From: Paenibacillus hamazuiensis
GTDB lineage: Bacteria; Bacillota; Bacilli; Paenibacillales; NBRC-103111
Direction of reading: 5' to 3'
DNA: 64,000 bases
Assembly: GCF_023276405.1 (NCBI RefSeq)
Contig: NZ_JALRMO010000001.1
Location: 4,526,001-4,590,000, forward strand
In this document: piece after piece, positions 57,001-64,000 of the stretch
Position numbering within the stretch: position 1 is the stretch's first letter
How the letters are laid out: every line of letters starts with the position of its first letter
Translations under genes and position numbers: made by a program
Notes under the pieces: generated by a model
The model's input: the letters and a program-made list of their open reading frames with translations, nothing else
Told to the model about the DNA's origin: nothing
Databases searched by the model: none

Positions 57001-57919
57001 GCGGCTTGATCTCCCCATCCATGTCGCTTCCGGCTGCATTAAACCAGCGGTGCGTGCGGAAATAATCCAAATACAAGCGCTGCGCTCCATGCGGGTCCGC
57101 CCTTCGGGCCGGGCCGGCCTGGTCGCAGCAGATCAGCATCCCGCGCCGCCTGTGCCACTCGCCGAGCGGTATAAAGAAAGCTTGCTCCGCCAGCTCGGCG
57201 GCCAGGCGATACATGCGGCGGCGCACCGTGGCGGAGCCGGGCAGCGGATCGAACAAGGTGGGCAATAGCGGAGCGAGCGCTTCGCCGAACCGTTCTTCGT
57301 AAAGCATGGACAGCTTTGGGGTCCATAGCGGAAGCGGCGGCAGCTCGTCCTGGAAGCTGCCGGCTATCGTTTTCCCCAAATCGTGCGGAAAACGCCGCTC
57401 CATCTCTCCGTGAACACGATCGATCAGCTCGGCCGCAGCTGCGGGATCGAGCCAGTTGAAGCCTTGGCGCACCGCTGCGTACGTATAGTCGCCCGTTTCG
57501 TGCAGCACGTCCGCAAACTCCGGCAGCTCCTCGCCGGACGCGAACCGGCGCAGCTGGTAGCCGGCCGCCTCCGGGCGCTCGGTGACAATGCGGGCCGGCA
57601 TGTTCGATCCGGAAAAGCCGATCTGGTCGTAAAACCACAAATACATGCCAAGCCGCTCCGCCTCCCGCAGCGCGACCTCGAACATGCGCCACCAATCTTC
57701 GCTGGCGAAGGCCGGGCGGTCGCTCACACTGCCGTACTGCGGTCCGGTCGGAGCCAAATTGATGATGCCGATATTGCGCAGGCCCCCGTCCCGGAACTTC
57801 CGCATTTGCCAGCGAACCCGTTCCGCGGTGACCTCTTCGGCGCTCCACCACCAGAAAGGCACCGGGCCGAAGCGGGGATCCGCCTGCGCGAACTTTTTTT
57901 GCAGCCAAGTAGCATTCAT
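54026..57919 (-). CDS. Large glycoside hydrolase, GH106 (alpha-L-rhamnosidase)-like
   Basis: Protein of 1297 residues without a signal peptide. The N-terminal barrel begins with FGPVPFWWWSAEEVTAERV and GGLRNIGIINLAP, followed by LWFYDQIGFSG (about residues 95-105), QDELPP and the segment around FLEAFHSSGWGGTLEETMHW and YSPHAVYYSTRGGWWEW, the order I expect for GH106-like proteins. The second half (about 640-1297) is beta-rich and includes galactose-binding-like modules, the last ending in VTYWSRERAEEEREW. The enzyme is presumably cytosolic and cleaves a rhamnose- or deoxysugar-containing oligosaccharide. GGAAGGAAGGAC precedes the ATG. Family assignment is from motif memory; other beta-glycosidase clans are possible. 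Confidence 0.75.
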   Translation of the reverse strand: MNATWLQKKFAQADPRFGPVPFWWWSAEEVTAERVRWQMRKFRDGGLRNIGIINLAPTGPQYGSVSDRPAFASEDWWRMFEVALREAERLGMYLWFYDQIGFSGSNMPARIVTERPEAAGYQLRRFASGEELPEFADVLHETGDYTYAAVRQGFNWLDPAAAAELIDRVHGEMERRFPHDLGKTIAGSFQDELPPLPLWTPKLSMLYEERFGEALAPLLPTLFDPLPGSATVRRRMYRLAAELAEQAFFIPLGEWHRRRGMLICCDQAGPARRADPHGAQRLYLDYFRTHRWFNAAGSDMDGEIKPHSSIAHLHGDRNSRVFLEAFHSSGWGGTLEETMHWLIPWFQAGATVYSPHAVYYSTRGGWWEWAPPDTGWRQPYFEHYPVFADTISRICFLLSQGTHVCDVAVHYPSYAVCGYMSLADGKPGEHPMGVANREPNGQVTHIQNVYRSIAGGWNRRDSVQPGVLKKARIDFDIADDSALEKAVSEGAKLRITDERFSALLLCGTTVMGDAARERIEDWLGQGGLVIAVAVPEAERDLGGAIYVDTAEEAAALVQARVPARAEGPGESLHRRTGDADIFLLLPENGALLAMHQPACPETVMPEPAVYRLKTDRVPQLWDPVTGSARPLAYKREGDWIRLRVPFVSWPAALIVCAGKEPMPASAERMAEVAGDGGRTTPFPAPVRPWSASVPKLELPADGWRIRVEPTLDNRYGDFDLHGEKGGFLPVERRMVNVRTEAEGTDGEKEGWHLPDLDEAGDGWLPRLWSESACWHVCPGDSFEKSRCAPKVYSNVFGDLSMRSWAGRMGRVPRRFLNLGEAKKGDAVWAKTFVLAPEAGRYWIRAESNSNLSGRINGAEIEWSGGPEERTAWIRLREGANELLLKAEAIGNGAIRAAVEVNRLARPPLPKWLFARNPHPQSSLVKRIESAGDRPIRRVRLVFAARGRAALFVNGTKVTEHGDFNPYIRQGQEEVDVTAWWRYGVNEIKFALPEGKGEVFADGLVEHADGETISFCTGEDWADDQGQPPGIHHFSVLQFAETESLWISARPHPLPMVGWLMPDSVPEPKPLAFSADPAAIGRPVWLRFPLPAGAASMRIVCAGEMRVWIGGAEAEASGGVVRFAPQPAGTVAAVKVIPDGPLTEAAVLLAPIRFETVPAQGALGDWRTALCLPHHSGAVEYETVFEAPALDEGELDLGHVRGTAEVWLDGEPLGVRLWRPYRFALPQLAGGRHRLRIRVTNTLGTHYEIGRPTSLVGGNPAVTYWSRERAEEEREWQIWFPSGGLYGPVRILAGESDV

Positions 57920-58229
57920 GGCAGTCCTTCCTTCCTTTCTTCTGCACTCCGGCTTGCGATTGCGGCCGTCGGCGGGATTGCCGGGGAAGCCGCCTAAAGC
58001 GTCAGGTTAACAAGGGCTTATGGATCGCCGATTGAACCTCACGGACAGAACGACGTTGGAACTGTTAACCCGCTAAAATAATATAGAGGAACCCACGTTC
58101 GTTATTCTTGGGTAAATGAGCACATTGAAAAAATTAGAGGAACTGGGATGCGTTAAATCAGTGGAAAATGGCTTGAGGAGCGGGAAAACAGACAAATAGC
58201 GCACCTGAGTTCCGCTAACTCCCAAAACG
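57920..58229. other. Intergenic region upstream of the GH106-like gene
   Basis: About 310 bp, A+T-rich in its middle. It contains a GAGTTCCGCTAA segment at about 58207-58218 related to the hairpin in the following duplication. No gene or clear promoter is seen. Confidence 0.4.
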
Positions 58230-58493
58230 TCCAAAATTGGCCTGATTAGCGAACCATAGTTCCGCTATGGTCGCGTCTCATCTGGCAACAATGGGAAGCC
58301 GTCTACAGCCCCTCTAGCCGGCGGCCTCTTTCCCGCTCTTTTCGGCCACCTGCTGCAGCCTTCAAAATTGACCTGCCCTGCGAACCATAGTTCCGCTATG
58401 GCACGTCTCATCTGGCAACAATGGGAAGCCGCCCCCGCCCCGCTAGCCGGCGGCCTCTTTCCCGCTCTCCTCCGCAGCCACCTGCTGCAGCCT
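58230..58493. repeat. Tandem 131-bp duplication that includes a gene 3' end
   Basis: CAAAATTG...CGAACCATAGTTCCGCTATGG...CTCATCTGGCAACAATGGGAAGC recurs with a 131-bp offset (for example GAACCATAG at 58251 and 58382). The right copy runs into the last 50 nt of the esterase gene; the left copy keeps a diverged duplicate of that coding tail. Each copy has a hairpin with arms ACCATAG and CTATGGT. Confidence 0.85.
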
Positions 58494-60440
58494 GCCTTCT
58501 TCCGCAAGCCACCGGTCCGCATCCGGCAGATCGAAGTAGCGGAGCATCCCCGGCAAAATAAAACTTAACGAGTCCGTTTCGTCGTAAAACGGCTCCCGGA
58601 TCCAATCGCCGATGCTGCTCATCCGGTTTTCCATGCGCACGCTGCGGATGCGCGGATCGAGCAGGGCGGCGAGCCCGGCGTATACGGCATAACGGCCGCT
58701 GCCGTAAAGCCGGATATCGTCCGGGTCGACGTTTTTCAAGCCGGCCGCCAGCTCTACGGCGCGCAGCACGTCGAACGTGCGCACGGCGGCCATGCTGTCG
58801 CCAAGCCACATCAGCTCGTCGGTATGCTTGTCGATGACGCCGAACCGTTTGAACGGCTTATCCGTAGGGGAGTTCAGGTGCGGCAGCAGCGGGCCGATCC
58901 CGGTCGGATTCAGCACCATCGCGATCCTTCCCGAGGCGCATGTTTCCATAATCCAGTCCGCATGGGTTTCGAGCACACTTGTCCCGCCTTCCCAAACGGC
59001 AATCGTCACCGGGAGCCGTTTTCCCCAGGCATCGGCGTCGAAAAACTGCAGCGCGTGGTTCAGCAGCCCGTGCTGGCTCCACCATATCGTGCGGAGCACC
59101 CACAGATGTTCGATTTCCCCGGCGCCGGAAATGCGCGGGTTGAGCTCGCAAGGCCGCCTGTTGTAAAATACGGCGCCGTGCAGCCAAGCCAATGCGCGGC
59201 TTTTCAGCTCGCGCTCCGGCAGCGCCCGGCGCGACACCTCGAACTCCGCAAGCCGATCGGCGTTTTCCGCGTGCGTGGTTTTGGCCTGCGCGAATTCGCC
59301 GACCACCTGGCCGCTCCGCGTGCACCACAGCTGCTCGGCAGGAAACAACTTGATCGCACCGTCATCCGGGTCGACCTCCCTGCCGAGCAGATGCCCCGAG
59401 AAAAACCGGGCCGCCGCCCGGGCGAGCGCAGGGGTAAACTTGTGCACATTCTCATCCTCGAAAATATCGAGATCGCCGCTCCGGCCGTACATGTCCCAAA
59501 ACCTGCGGTTCACGGCAACCGTATGCCGCGCCCCCTCGATCGGCACGGAATCGTACGTCGTAGCGAGCACGAGCACCGGGCGGGGAGCCATCGCCAGCAC
59601 GATGTCTTCGTGATCGAAGCCGAGCGCGGAGAAGCCGGGCCACTTCTGCTCGGCGTCCTGCGCCTTGCCGGTCAGCAAAAAATACGGCCGGTTCATGATG
59701 AACCCGCCGGGTGCCGCCGCAGCGATCCGCCGATCGTGCATCATGACGAGCGCTGTTTGCGTACCGCCTCCGGAATGTCCGGTGACCCCGATGCGATGCG
59801 GATCGACCTCCGGCCGGCTGCATAAATAATCGATCGCTCGTTCGGCGTCATGAAGCATGTAACGGGCCAGGCTGTCGCCTAACGGCAAAAGCTGGCGGCC
59901 GACATTTTCATGCTCCGTCACGCTGGTCATCGGCGCCTGCCCTGCAGCCGGATCGTAGAACCCGAACCGCTCGCCTTGGCCTACCGGATCGAGCGCCATC
60001 ACGATCAGTCCGGCGTGCACCAAATAATGGCATACCGTTTGGTATTCGTCGCAGTGCTTCGCCTGCTCGCGATGCCCGCATAACACCAGCACGGCACCGC
60101 GTGGACCGTCCGTTCCATCCGGTATATAAAGGTTTGCCGTTGCGTACACGCAAGGTCTCGGCTCGAAAATCACCTTCTCGACCCGGAAGCCTTCCCCTTG
60201 TACGGAGCCGGTAATTTGCGGGTTAAGCGGGGTGGCCGCTGCGGGCAGCCCGCCAAGGCACTGCTCCAACCCTTCTCGGATCTTCTGCTGCCGCCGCCTC
60301 AGCTCCTCCTTGCTCCCGATCGCGCTGCGCGCCTGCTCGCCTTTTTCCGCCGCACGCATGGCGGATTCGTACACCCACCTGGGCAGTTGGCTTTTTACAT
60401 CAAAATGGGCGATACCCGAATTTTCCAGTTTATCGAACAC
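58443..60440 (-). CDS. Two-part alpha/beta hydrolase (acetyl xylan esterase-like)
   Basis: Protein of about 665 residues, no signal peptide. The first half is a serine esterase: LVLCGHREQAKH, nucleophile Ser in GVTGHSGGGTQTA, acid region PRPVLVLATTYDSVP and a His in ENVHKF. The second half (about 390-650) repeats a hydrolase-like fold (VAVWEGG..., LYGSGRYAVYAGLAAL) in which the nucleophile position reads GSGRY, so it is probably non-catalytic. GTG at 60440 (GGAGG 11 nt upstream) is preferred to TTG at 60464, which would overlap the upstream gene by 35 nt. It likely deacylates a sugar substrate for the cluster. Confidence 0.82.
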   Translation of the reverse strand: MFDKLENSGIAHFDVKSQLPRWVYESAMRAAEKGEQARSAIGSKEELRRRQQKIREGLEQCLGGLPAAATPLNPQITGSVQGEGFRVEKVIFEPRPCVYATANLYIPDGTDGPRGAVLVLCGHREQAKHCDEYQTVCHYLVHAGLIVMALDPVGQGERFGFYDPAAGQAPMTSVTEHENVGRQLLPLGDSLARYMLHDAERAIDYLCSRPEVDPHRIGVTGHSGGGTQTALVMMHDRRIAAAAPGGFIMNRPYFLLTGKAQDAEQKWPGFSALGFDHEDIVLAMAPRPVLVLATTYDSVPIEGARHTVAVNRRFWDMYGRSGDLDIFEDENVHKFTPALARAAARFFSGHLLGREVDPDDGAIKLFPAEQLWCTRSGQVVGEFAQAKTTHAENADRLAEFEVSRRALPERELKSRALAWLHGAVFYNRRPCELNPRISGAGEIEHLWVLRTIWWSQHGLLNHALQFFDADAWGKRLPVTIAVWEGGTSVLETHADWIMETCASGRIAMVLNPTGIGPLLPHLNSPTDKPFKRFGVIDKHTDELMWLGDSMAAVRTFDVLRAVELAAGLKNVDPDDIRLYGSGRYAVYAGLAALLDPRIRSVRMENRMSSIGDWIREPFYDETDSLSFILPGMLRYFDLPDADRWLAEEGRLQQVAAEESGKEAAG

Positions 60441-61746
60441 TGCTGCCGCATCCTCCTTCTGCAATTCCCGATGCCAAAAGATCGGATATACGTACGGGCC
60501 TGCCGGCTTGGACCGACTTCCACACCGCTTCGCCGGTCAGCACCGAATCGGCCCCCGCCTCGGCACCCGCCAATATTTCGTAAGACCGGCGCGGGTCAGG
60601 TCCGAGAAACAGATCCTCCAAAATAAGCGGATCGCCTCCGCCATGCCCTCCGGGCCTCGGGACGACATGGATCGTTTCCTTTCCTCCGAATAACGGGAAA
60701 TATTCGATCGTTTGTTCCGGGACCGAATACGACGTCCGCTTCGTCATCACTTCCTGCGTTTCGATCCGCCCCTTCGTCCCGTTGATGGCGAGGCGGTACC
60801 CTTCGTAAGGCAGCGAAAAATTGACCGAGTAGCTGAGAAGCGCCCCCCGGTCGTATTTGACGGCGGCCGCGTAAGTATCTTCAATATCGATTTCCGAGTC
60901 GAAAATGCACCCGTCCGCCCGGTACCCGGTCCGGCTGCCCGGCTGCACGTCGATTTGGGTCAGGTGGTCGTCCTCGGGTACGATTTCCTTGCTCCTTGTC
61001 GACCAACGCATGAAATATTCACAATCCGTCTTGACCCGGCACGTGCCGCAAAACCGGCCGTCCTCCTTGGCCGGATTGAGCTCGCCGCCGGGACCGAAAT
61101 AGTTCAGCGCCCCGTAAGCGAACGCTTCCACCGGCTTCTGGCCGATCCACCAGCTGACCAGATCGAAATGATGCGTGCTTTTATGTACCGACAGCCCTCC
61201 GGAGTGGCTTCTTTTGCGGTTCCACCTTTTAAAATAACTCGCCCCGTGATACGTATCGAGATACCAGTTCAAATCGATGGACGTTACCCGGCCTACCCGC
61301 CCCTCCAAAATCAATTCCTTGATTCGCGTATGGATGGGAGAATAACGATAGTTAAAGGCGACGTACAGCTTGCCCCGGCTGCTTGCCTGCGCGTCCAAAA
61401 CCCGCCGGCAATCGATTCCGCTCGTCACCATCGGTTTCTCCGAGATCACCTCAAGATGATGTTCCAGCGCCTGCACTATATAATCCGCATGGGTGTAATC
61501 CGCCCCCGCGACAATAACAACATCCGGCTCCGTCTCCCGGAGCATCTGCCCGAATTGCCCGGGAAAATATACGGGCAGCCCTTTAAGCGTCGGGAACTTC
61601 CGGAAGCAGTTTTCGAACCGTCCGGGATCCGCGTCGAGCAGGCCGACGATTTCGCAATGCGCGGAAAACGTCTCCAGCATGGGACGGATAAACATGCCGT
61701 TCGCCCGCGTGCTGACTCCGCAGATGACGTATCTTTTTTTGCCCAA
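60430..61746 (-). CDS. Gfo/Idh/MocA oxidoreductase with a cysteine cluster
   Basis: NAD(P)-dependent oxidoreductase family protein of 438 residues. The Rossmann start is YVICGVSTRANGMF, catalytic EKP lies in VISEKPMVTSG, and the active-site HxxxH-like stretch is HKSTHHFDLVSWW. A CGTCRVKTDC cluster (C-x2-C-x5-C, with another Cys nearby) at about 61021-61055 is unusual for the family and may bind metal. The TTG start at 61746 has GGGAGGGG 8 nt upstream; an ATG 45 nt further upstream has no ribosome site. First gene of the cluster; it overlaps the esterase gene by 11 nt. Confidence 0.87.
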   Translation of the reverse strand: MGKKRYVICGVSTRANGMFIRPMLETFSAHCEIVGLLDADPGRFENCFRKFPTLKGLPVYFPGQFGQMLRETEPDVVIVAGADYTHADYIVQALEHHLEVISEKPMVTSGIDCRRVLDAQASSRGKLYVAFNYRYSPIHTRIKELILEGRVGRVTSIDLNWYLDTYHGASYFKRWNRKRSHSGGLSVHKSTHHFDLVSWWIGQKPVEAFAYGALNYFGPGGELNPAKEDGRFCGTCRVKTDCEYFMRWSTRSKEIVPEDDHLTQIDVQPGSRTGYRADGCIFDSEIDIEDTYAAAVKYDRGALLSYSVNFSLPYEGYRLAINGTKGRIETQEVMTKRTSYSVPEQTIEYFPLFGGKETIHVVPRPGGHGGGDPLILEDLFLGPDPRRSYEILAGAEAGADSVLTGEAVWKSVQAGRPVRISDLLASGIAEGGCGSSVR

Positions 61747-61871
61747 AGCTTGCCCCTCCCATCTCCAAGTCCGGCGGACTTTCACACTCATTATAATGGA
61801 GGCCGGCAGCCTGGAGTTAGCGATTACGACCTTGATTATAGGCCGATTATGCCGAACCGCGCAGCATTGTG

Positions 61872-61900
61872 AAAACCCCCGCCGGCTAACCGGCAGGGGT
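61872..61900 (-). terminator. Terminator of the Ig-like surface protein gene
   Basis: Minus-strand CCCCTGCCGG, TTAG, CCGGCGGGGG followed by TTTTC, 16 nt after the stop codon. Confidence 0.88.
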
Positions 61901-61915
61901 GCAATCGATATGGCG

Positions 61916-64000
61916 TTACTTCACAGTCACAACAGTTTCTTGCGGTTTGTTGTCGGGGCCGACCATCCTCAGCTTGAAGCTTTGCAGATTCACTTTGCTG
62001 GCGGTATAGACGCCGCTCTTCGGCTTAAAGACAAGCTTGTAATCGGGCGTCATATAAAACGTGTCCTTATCTTCATCCTTTGTTCCCGGTTTGTAGGCGA
62101 TATCCTCCAGAGTCAACGAAACACCGAAATCGCCGATGAACGGGGTCAAATTTTCCGTGTTCGTGTTTTTCGAAAAATCAGCGGAGTTTTTGAACGAGTT
62201 GCCTGACTTATCGACAACCGTAACCCCGTTCATCAGCTTGCCGTCCCATATATAACGGCCGTCGATTTCATTGACGTTAGCATTTATTGCCTTATTGTTG
62301 CCTACCTTGATATAGTCAAAGTCTATATTTGAAGTATATATGCTGAAATTAATTTTAAGCGTCTTTGTGCCTTTCGGCGTCTCGAATCCGATCTGGGCTG
62401 TGGTGTTGCCCGGATTGAGTCCGATTATTCTAGTGGAAGAAGACGTTTTATCGATGGCTACTATTTTTGTATTTTCAATATTTACAAATTTAATAACCGG
62501 CCTGTATCCCTCTTTTGGAAATGGAACCTCCGTACCTTCTTTATTGTTCGCCCTGATAACCTGATTGGTAATTTCCTTGGTCAGATCCCTGTTGTTTGCG
62601 AAAATATAAGCGGCATCCGCCGCATCTGCGGTTTTCTTACTGTCATCCTTGTTCGGATTCGCCTTCAACCCCTTCTCAACGAAATATTTGCCGTAAGCGA
62701 ACATATTCGGATCAAAGTCTATCCAATACGTTAATTCGTCATCGTCTTCCAGTTCGTCCCATGTATAGGTTTTTGCTTTGCCTGTCAGCGAATACAATTC
62801 GTTAACGATCGGCCACTTCGTAGGGTCCGCTTCGCCTGACTTCTCCGCTACCTGCACTAAAGTCGCCGTTATATGATAAGTTCCTTTCAGCTTGGCATCC
62901 GCCTTCAACGAAACGCCTTTCCCCGTGGTGTCTTTAGCCGTTAACCGCAAGGTCGGCTTCTGATCGTTCAGTATAAGCTTCGTCGAACCCAAAGAAAACT
63001 CCCCTGTAAACGCCCCTGGCGAACCGTCCACCCTCTCCAGCTTGTATAATACCTGGTATTCATTGTTTGTGATCGTATACTCGTCATTATATTGATCCCT
63101 GACCTTGGATTTGAAATCAGCGGATGAGCCCGGAGTCATCATGTACTCGAGGGATGGCTCAAAACCGTCCTTCTCCAGCAAAACCGGCTTCCGCTTCTCC
63201 ACGAGATCGAAGTCAGCCTTTGTCCTGAACCCGTTAGTCCGCAGCTCGACCTCAATGGACCCTTCCGCCGTTCCCCTCACTTCCTTGATGCGAATATCGC
63301 CCCTGTTTCCCCCGGAAAGCTCGATCGGACCGGTTTCGCCGGGAACGGACGACTCCAGATCGATCCCGCCCTTGCTTGTGACGCGAATCTCCCCGGCTTT
63401 GGCCAGCGCTGCCTTTTCGTCCGCGGTAAGCTGATAGCCTTCCGCATCCCGGACGATCAGGGTGATGACTTTGTTTACATCCCCGTCGGCCAAAAAACTG
63501 GGCGGATCGCTGATTTCCACGGTGGCCGGTTTTTTCGGCGTTAGCACGCTGAGCCTTTTCGTTACGCTTTGCCCGGAATCCAGGGCAATGAGCTGCAGCT
63601 CCGCCGACGAGTCTTTATCGACCTCCGTGTCGGCTACAAGCTCAAGCTCTTCCACGCCGTCGCCATCGTAATCGAAAAACACATTCTCGTCTTCATCCTT
63701 GAACAACCGCGCACCGGCGGTCATTACCCGGACTCCTTCCTTTAATATATCGAGATCGTATATTCGGTTGCCATATTGGTCATATGCGGCAAACGGCAGA
63801 TACACTTTTTGCCCGGGTTGTATGATCTGACGGTTGCCTTCGTAAATCAGATCCCCCGCTTCGACCTTCGAAACAAGCGTCTTATCCCCGACCTTAAACG
63901 TCTTCGTCGCCGATAACGAACGCTCTTTATCGCTGACCATAACGGTGATTTGGGTTCCGCGTTTCTCGCCGCTTAAATCGAGAATAAAAGCCTGCTTATT
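61916..64000 (-). CDS. Large Ig-like surface protein, C-terminal part (runs off window)
   Basis: The last 694 residues of a longer protein; the frame is open to the right edge and the ATG at 63940 is internal (codons before it continue the same domain). The sequence is beta-rich and Asp/Lys/Thr-rich with repeated segments of the type YDQYGNRIYDL and VRDQYNDEYTI, the hallmark of Ig-like repeats in bacterial S-layer and surface proteins. It ends without an LPxTG motif or SLH repeats, so any anchor would be at the N-terminus. It may be an S-layer or adhesin-type protein; function is not specified by what is visible. Confidence 0.75.
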   Translation of the reverse strand, partial: NKQAFILDLSGEKRGTQITVMVSDKERSLSATKTFKVGDKTLVSKVEAGDLIYEGNRQIIQPGQKVYLPFAAYDQYGNRIYDLDILKEGVRVMTAGARLFKDEDENVFFDYDGDGVEELELVADTEVDKDSSAELQLIALDSGQSVTKRLSVLTPKKPATVEISDPPSFLADGDVNKVITLIVRDAEGYQLTADEKAALAKAGEIRVTSKGGIDLESSVPGETGPIELSGGNRGDIRIKEVRGTAEGSIEVELRTNGFRTKADFDLVEKRKPVLLEKDGFEPSLEYMMTPGSSADFKSKVRDQYNDEYTITNNEYQVLYKLERVDGSPGAFTGEFSLGSTKLILNDQKPTLRLTAKDTTGKGVSLKADAKLKGTYHITATLVQVAEKSGEADPTKWPIVNELYSLTGKAKTYTWDELEDDDELTYWIDFDPNMFAYGKYFVEKGLKANPNKDDSKKTADAADAAYIFANNRDLTKEITNQVIRANNKEGTEVPFPKEGYRPVIKFVNIENTKIVAIDKTSSSTRIIGLNPGNTTAQIGFETPKGTKTLKINFSIYTSNIDFDYIKVGNNKAINANVNEIDGRYIWDGKLMNGVTVVDKSGNSFKNSADFSKNTNTENLTPFIGDFGVSLTLEDIAYKPGTKDEDKDTFYMTPDYKLVFKPKSGVYTASKVNLQSFKLRMVGPDNKPQETVVTVK

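Noticed and set aside
55595-57268. Plus-strand open frame of 557 codons opposite the GH106-like gene
   Set aside because: Antisense shadow; the minus-strand protein has recognisable motifs throughout.

Overview
The window looks like a chromosomal segment of a spore-forming member of the Paenibacillaceae (Paenibacillus or a close relative). Evidence: strong AGGAGG-type ribosome sites throughout, moderately high G+C, three carbohydrate-type ABC importer operons coupled to YesM-type histidine kinases and/or YesN-type AraC response regulators, an SLH-anchored surface protein, a YheC/YheD-type ATP-grasp protein and CcpA cre-like sites. No rRNA, tRNA, phage or transposase gene was seen. Almost every gene is on the minus strand, so operons read from right to left; the plus-strand genes are the glyoxalase-like gene (22.1 kb), argC (31.7 kb), a merR gene (33.8 kb), a broken kinase (34.5 kb) and a frameshifted MFS transporter (37.5 kb).

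Layout. 0-3.8 kb: ABC system 1 (two permeases, lipoprotein binding protein, start of a sensor kinase). 3.8-4.6 kb: structured repeats. 4.6-8.5 kb: a four-gene phosphonate operon (PEP mutase, phosphonopyruvate decarboxylase, 2-aminoethylphosphonate transaminase, ATP-grasp). 8.7-13.6 kb: arginine/ornithine/proline catabolism (rocD, rocA, proline dehydrogenase, rocF with a 3' frameshift). 14.0-21.9 kb: ABC system 2 (HK-RR-permeases-binding protein) ending in an ArgH-like lyase. 22.1-22.9 kb: glyoxalase-like gene and four exact-period 113-bp repeats. 23.0-30.9 kb: ABC system 3 (RR-HK-permeases-binding protein-PhyH dioxygenase), with two promoters that share an activator-like box at identical spacing and downstream cre sites. 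31.0-31.6 kb: 97-bp hairpin repeat array. 31.7-34.3 kb: argC, then a divergent aldo/keto reductase-MerR pair with a textbook MerR operator. 34.4-38.7 kb: a decay zone with three broken genes (kinase, AraC regulator, MFS pump) around an intact PhyH gene. 38.8-44.4 kb: oligopeptide-type ABC operon. 44.6-45.2 kb: second 97-bp array. 45.4-46.9 kb: CAP+SLH surface protein. 47.2-61.7 kb: a minus-strand catabolic cluster (two alpha/beta hydrolases, two Gfo/Idh/MocA oxidoreductases, a 1297-residue GH106-like protein, a family III CoA-transferase, a MaoC hydratase and two binding-protein homologues that lack signal peptides). 61.9-64 kb: part of a large Ig-like surface protein.

How it works together. 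Systems 1-3 fit sensing and import of plant-derived glycans or related solutes; the last gene of systems 2 and 3 (lyase, dioxygenase) probably acts on the imported compound. The roc genes take arginine and proline to glutamate. The 47-62 kb cluster is the strongest candidate for an undescribed pathway: it combines glycan-cleaving and deacylating enzymes, redox enzymes and CoA chemistry with two apparently cytosolic solute-binding-protein folds and no permease.

The other notable signal is a family of hairpin repeats at three loci, whose stems show compensatory base changes. Several genes carry lesions (arginase, PEP mutase, kinase, AraC, MFS); true decay cannot be separated from sequencing error for the single-base events.
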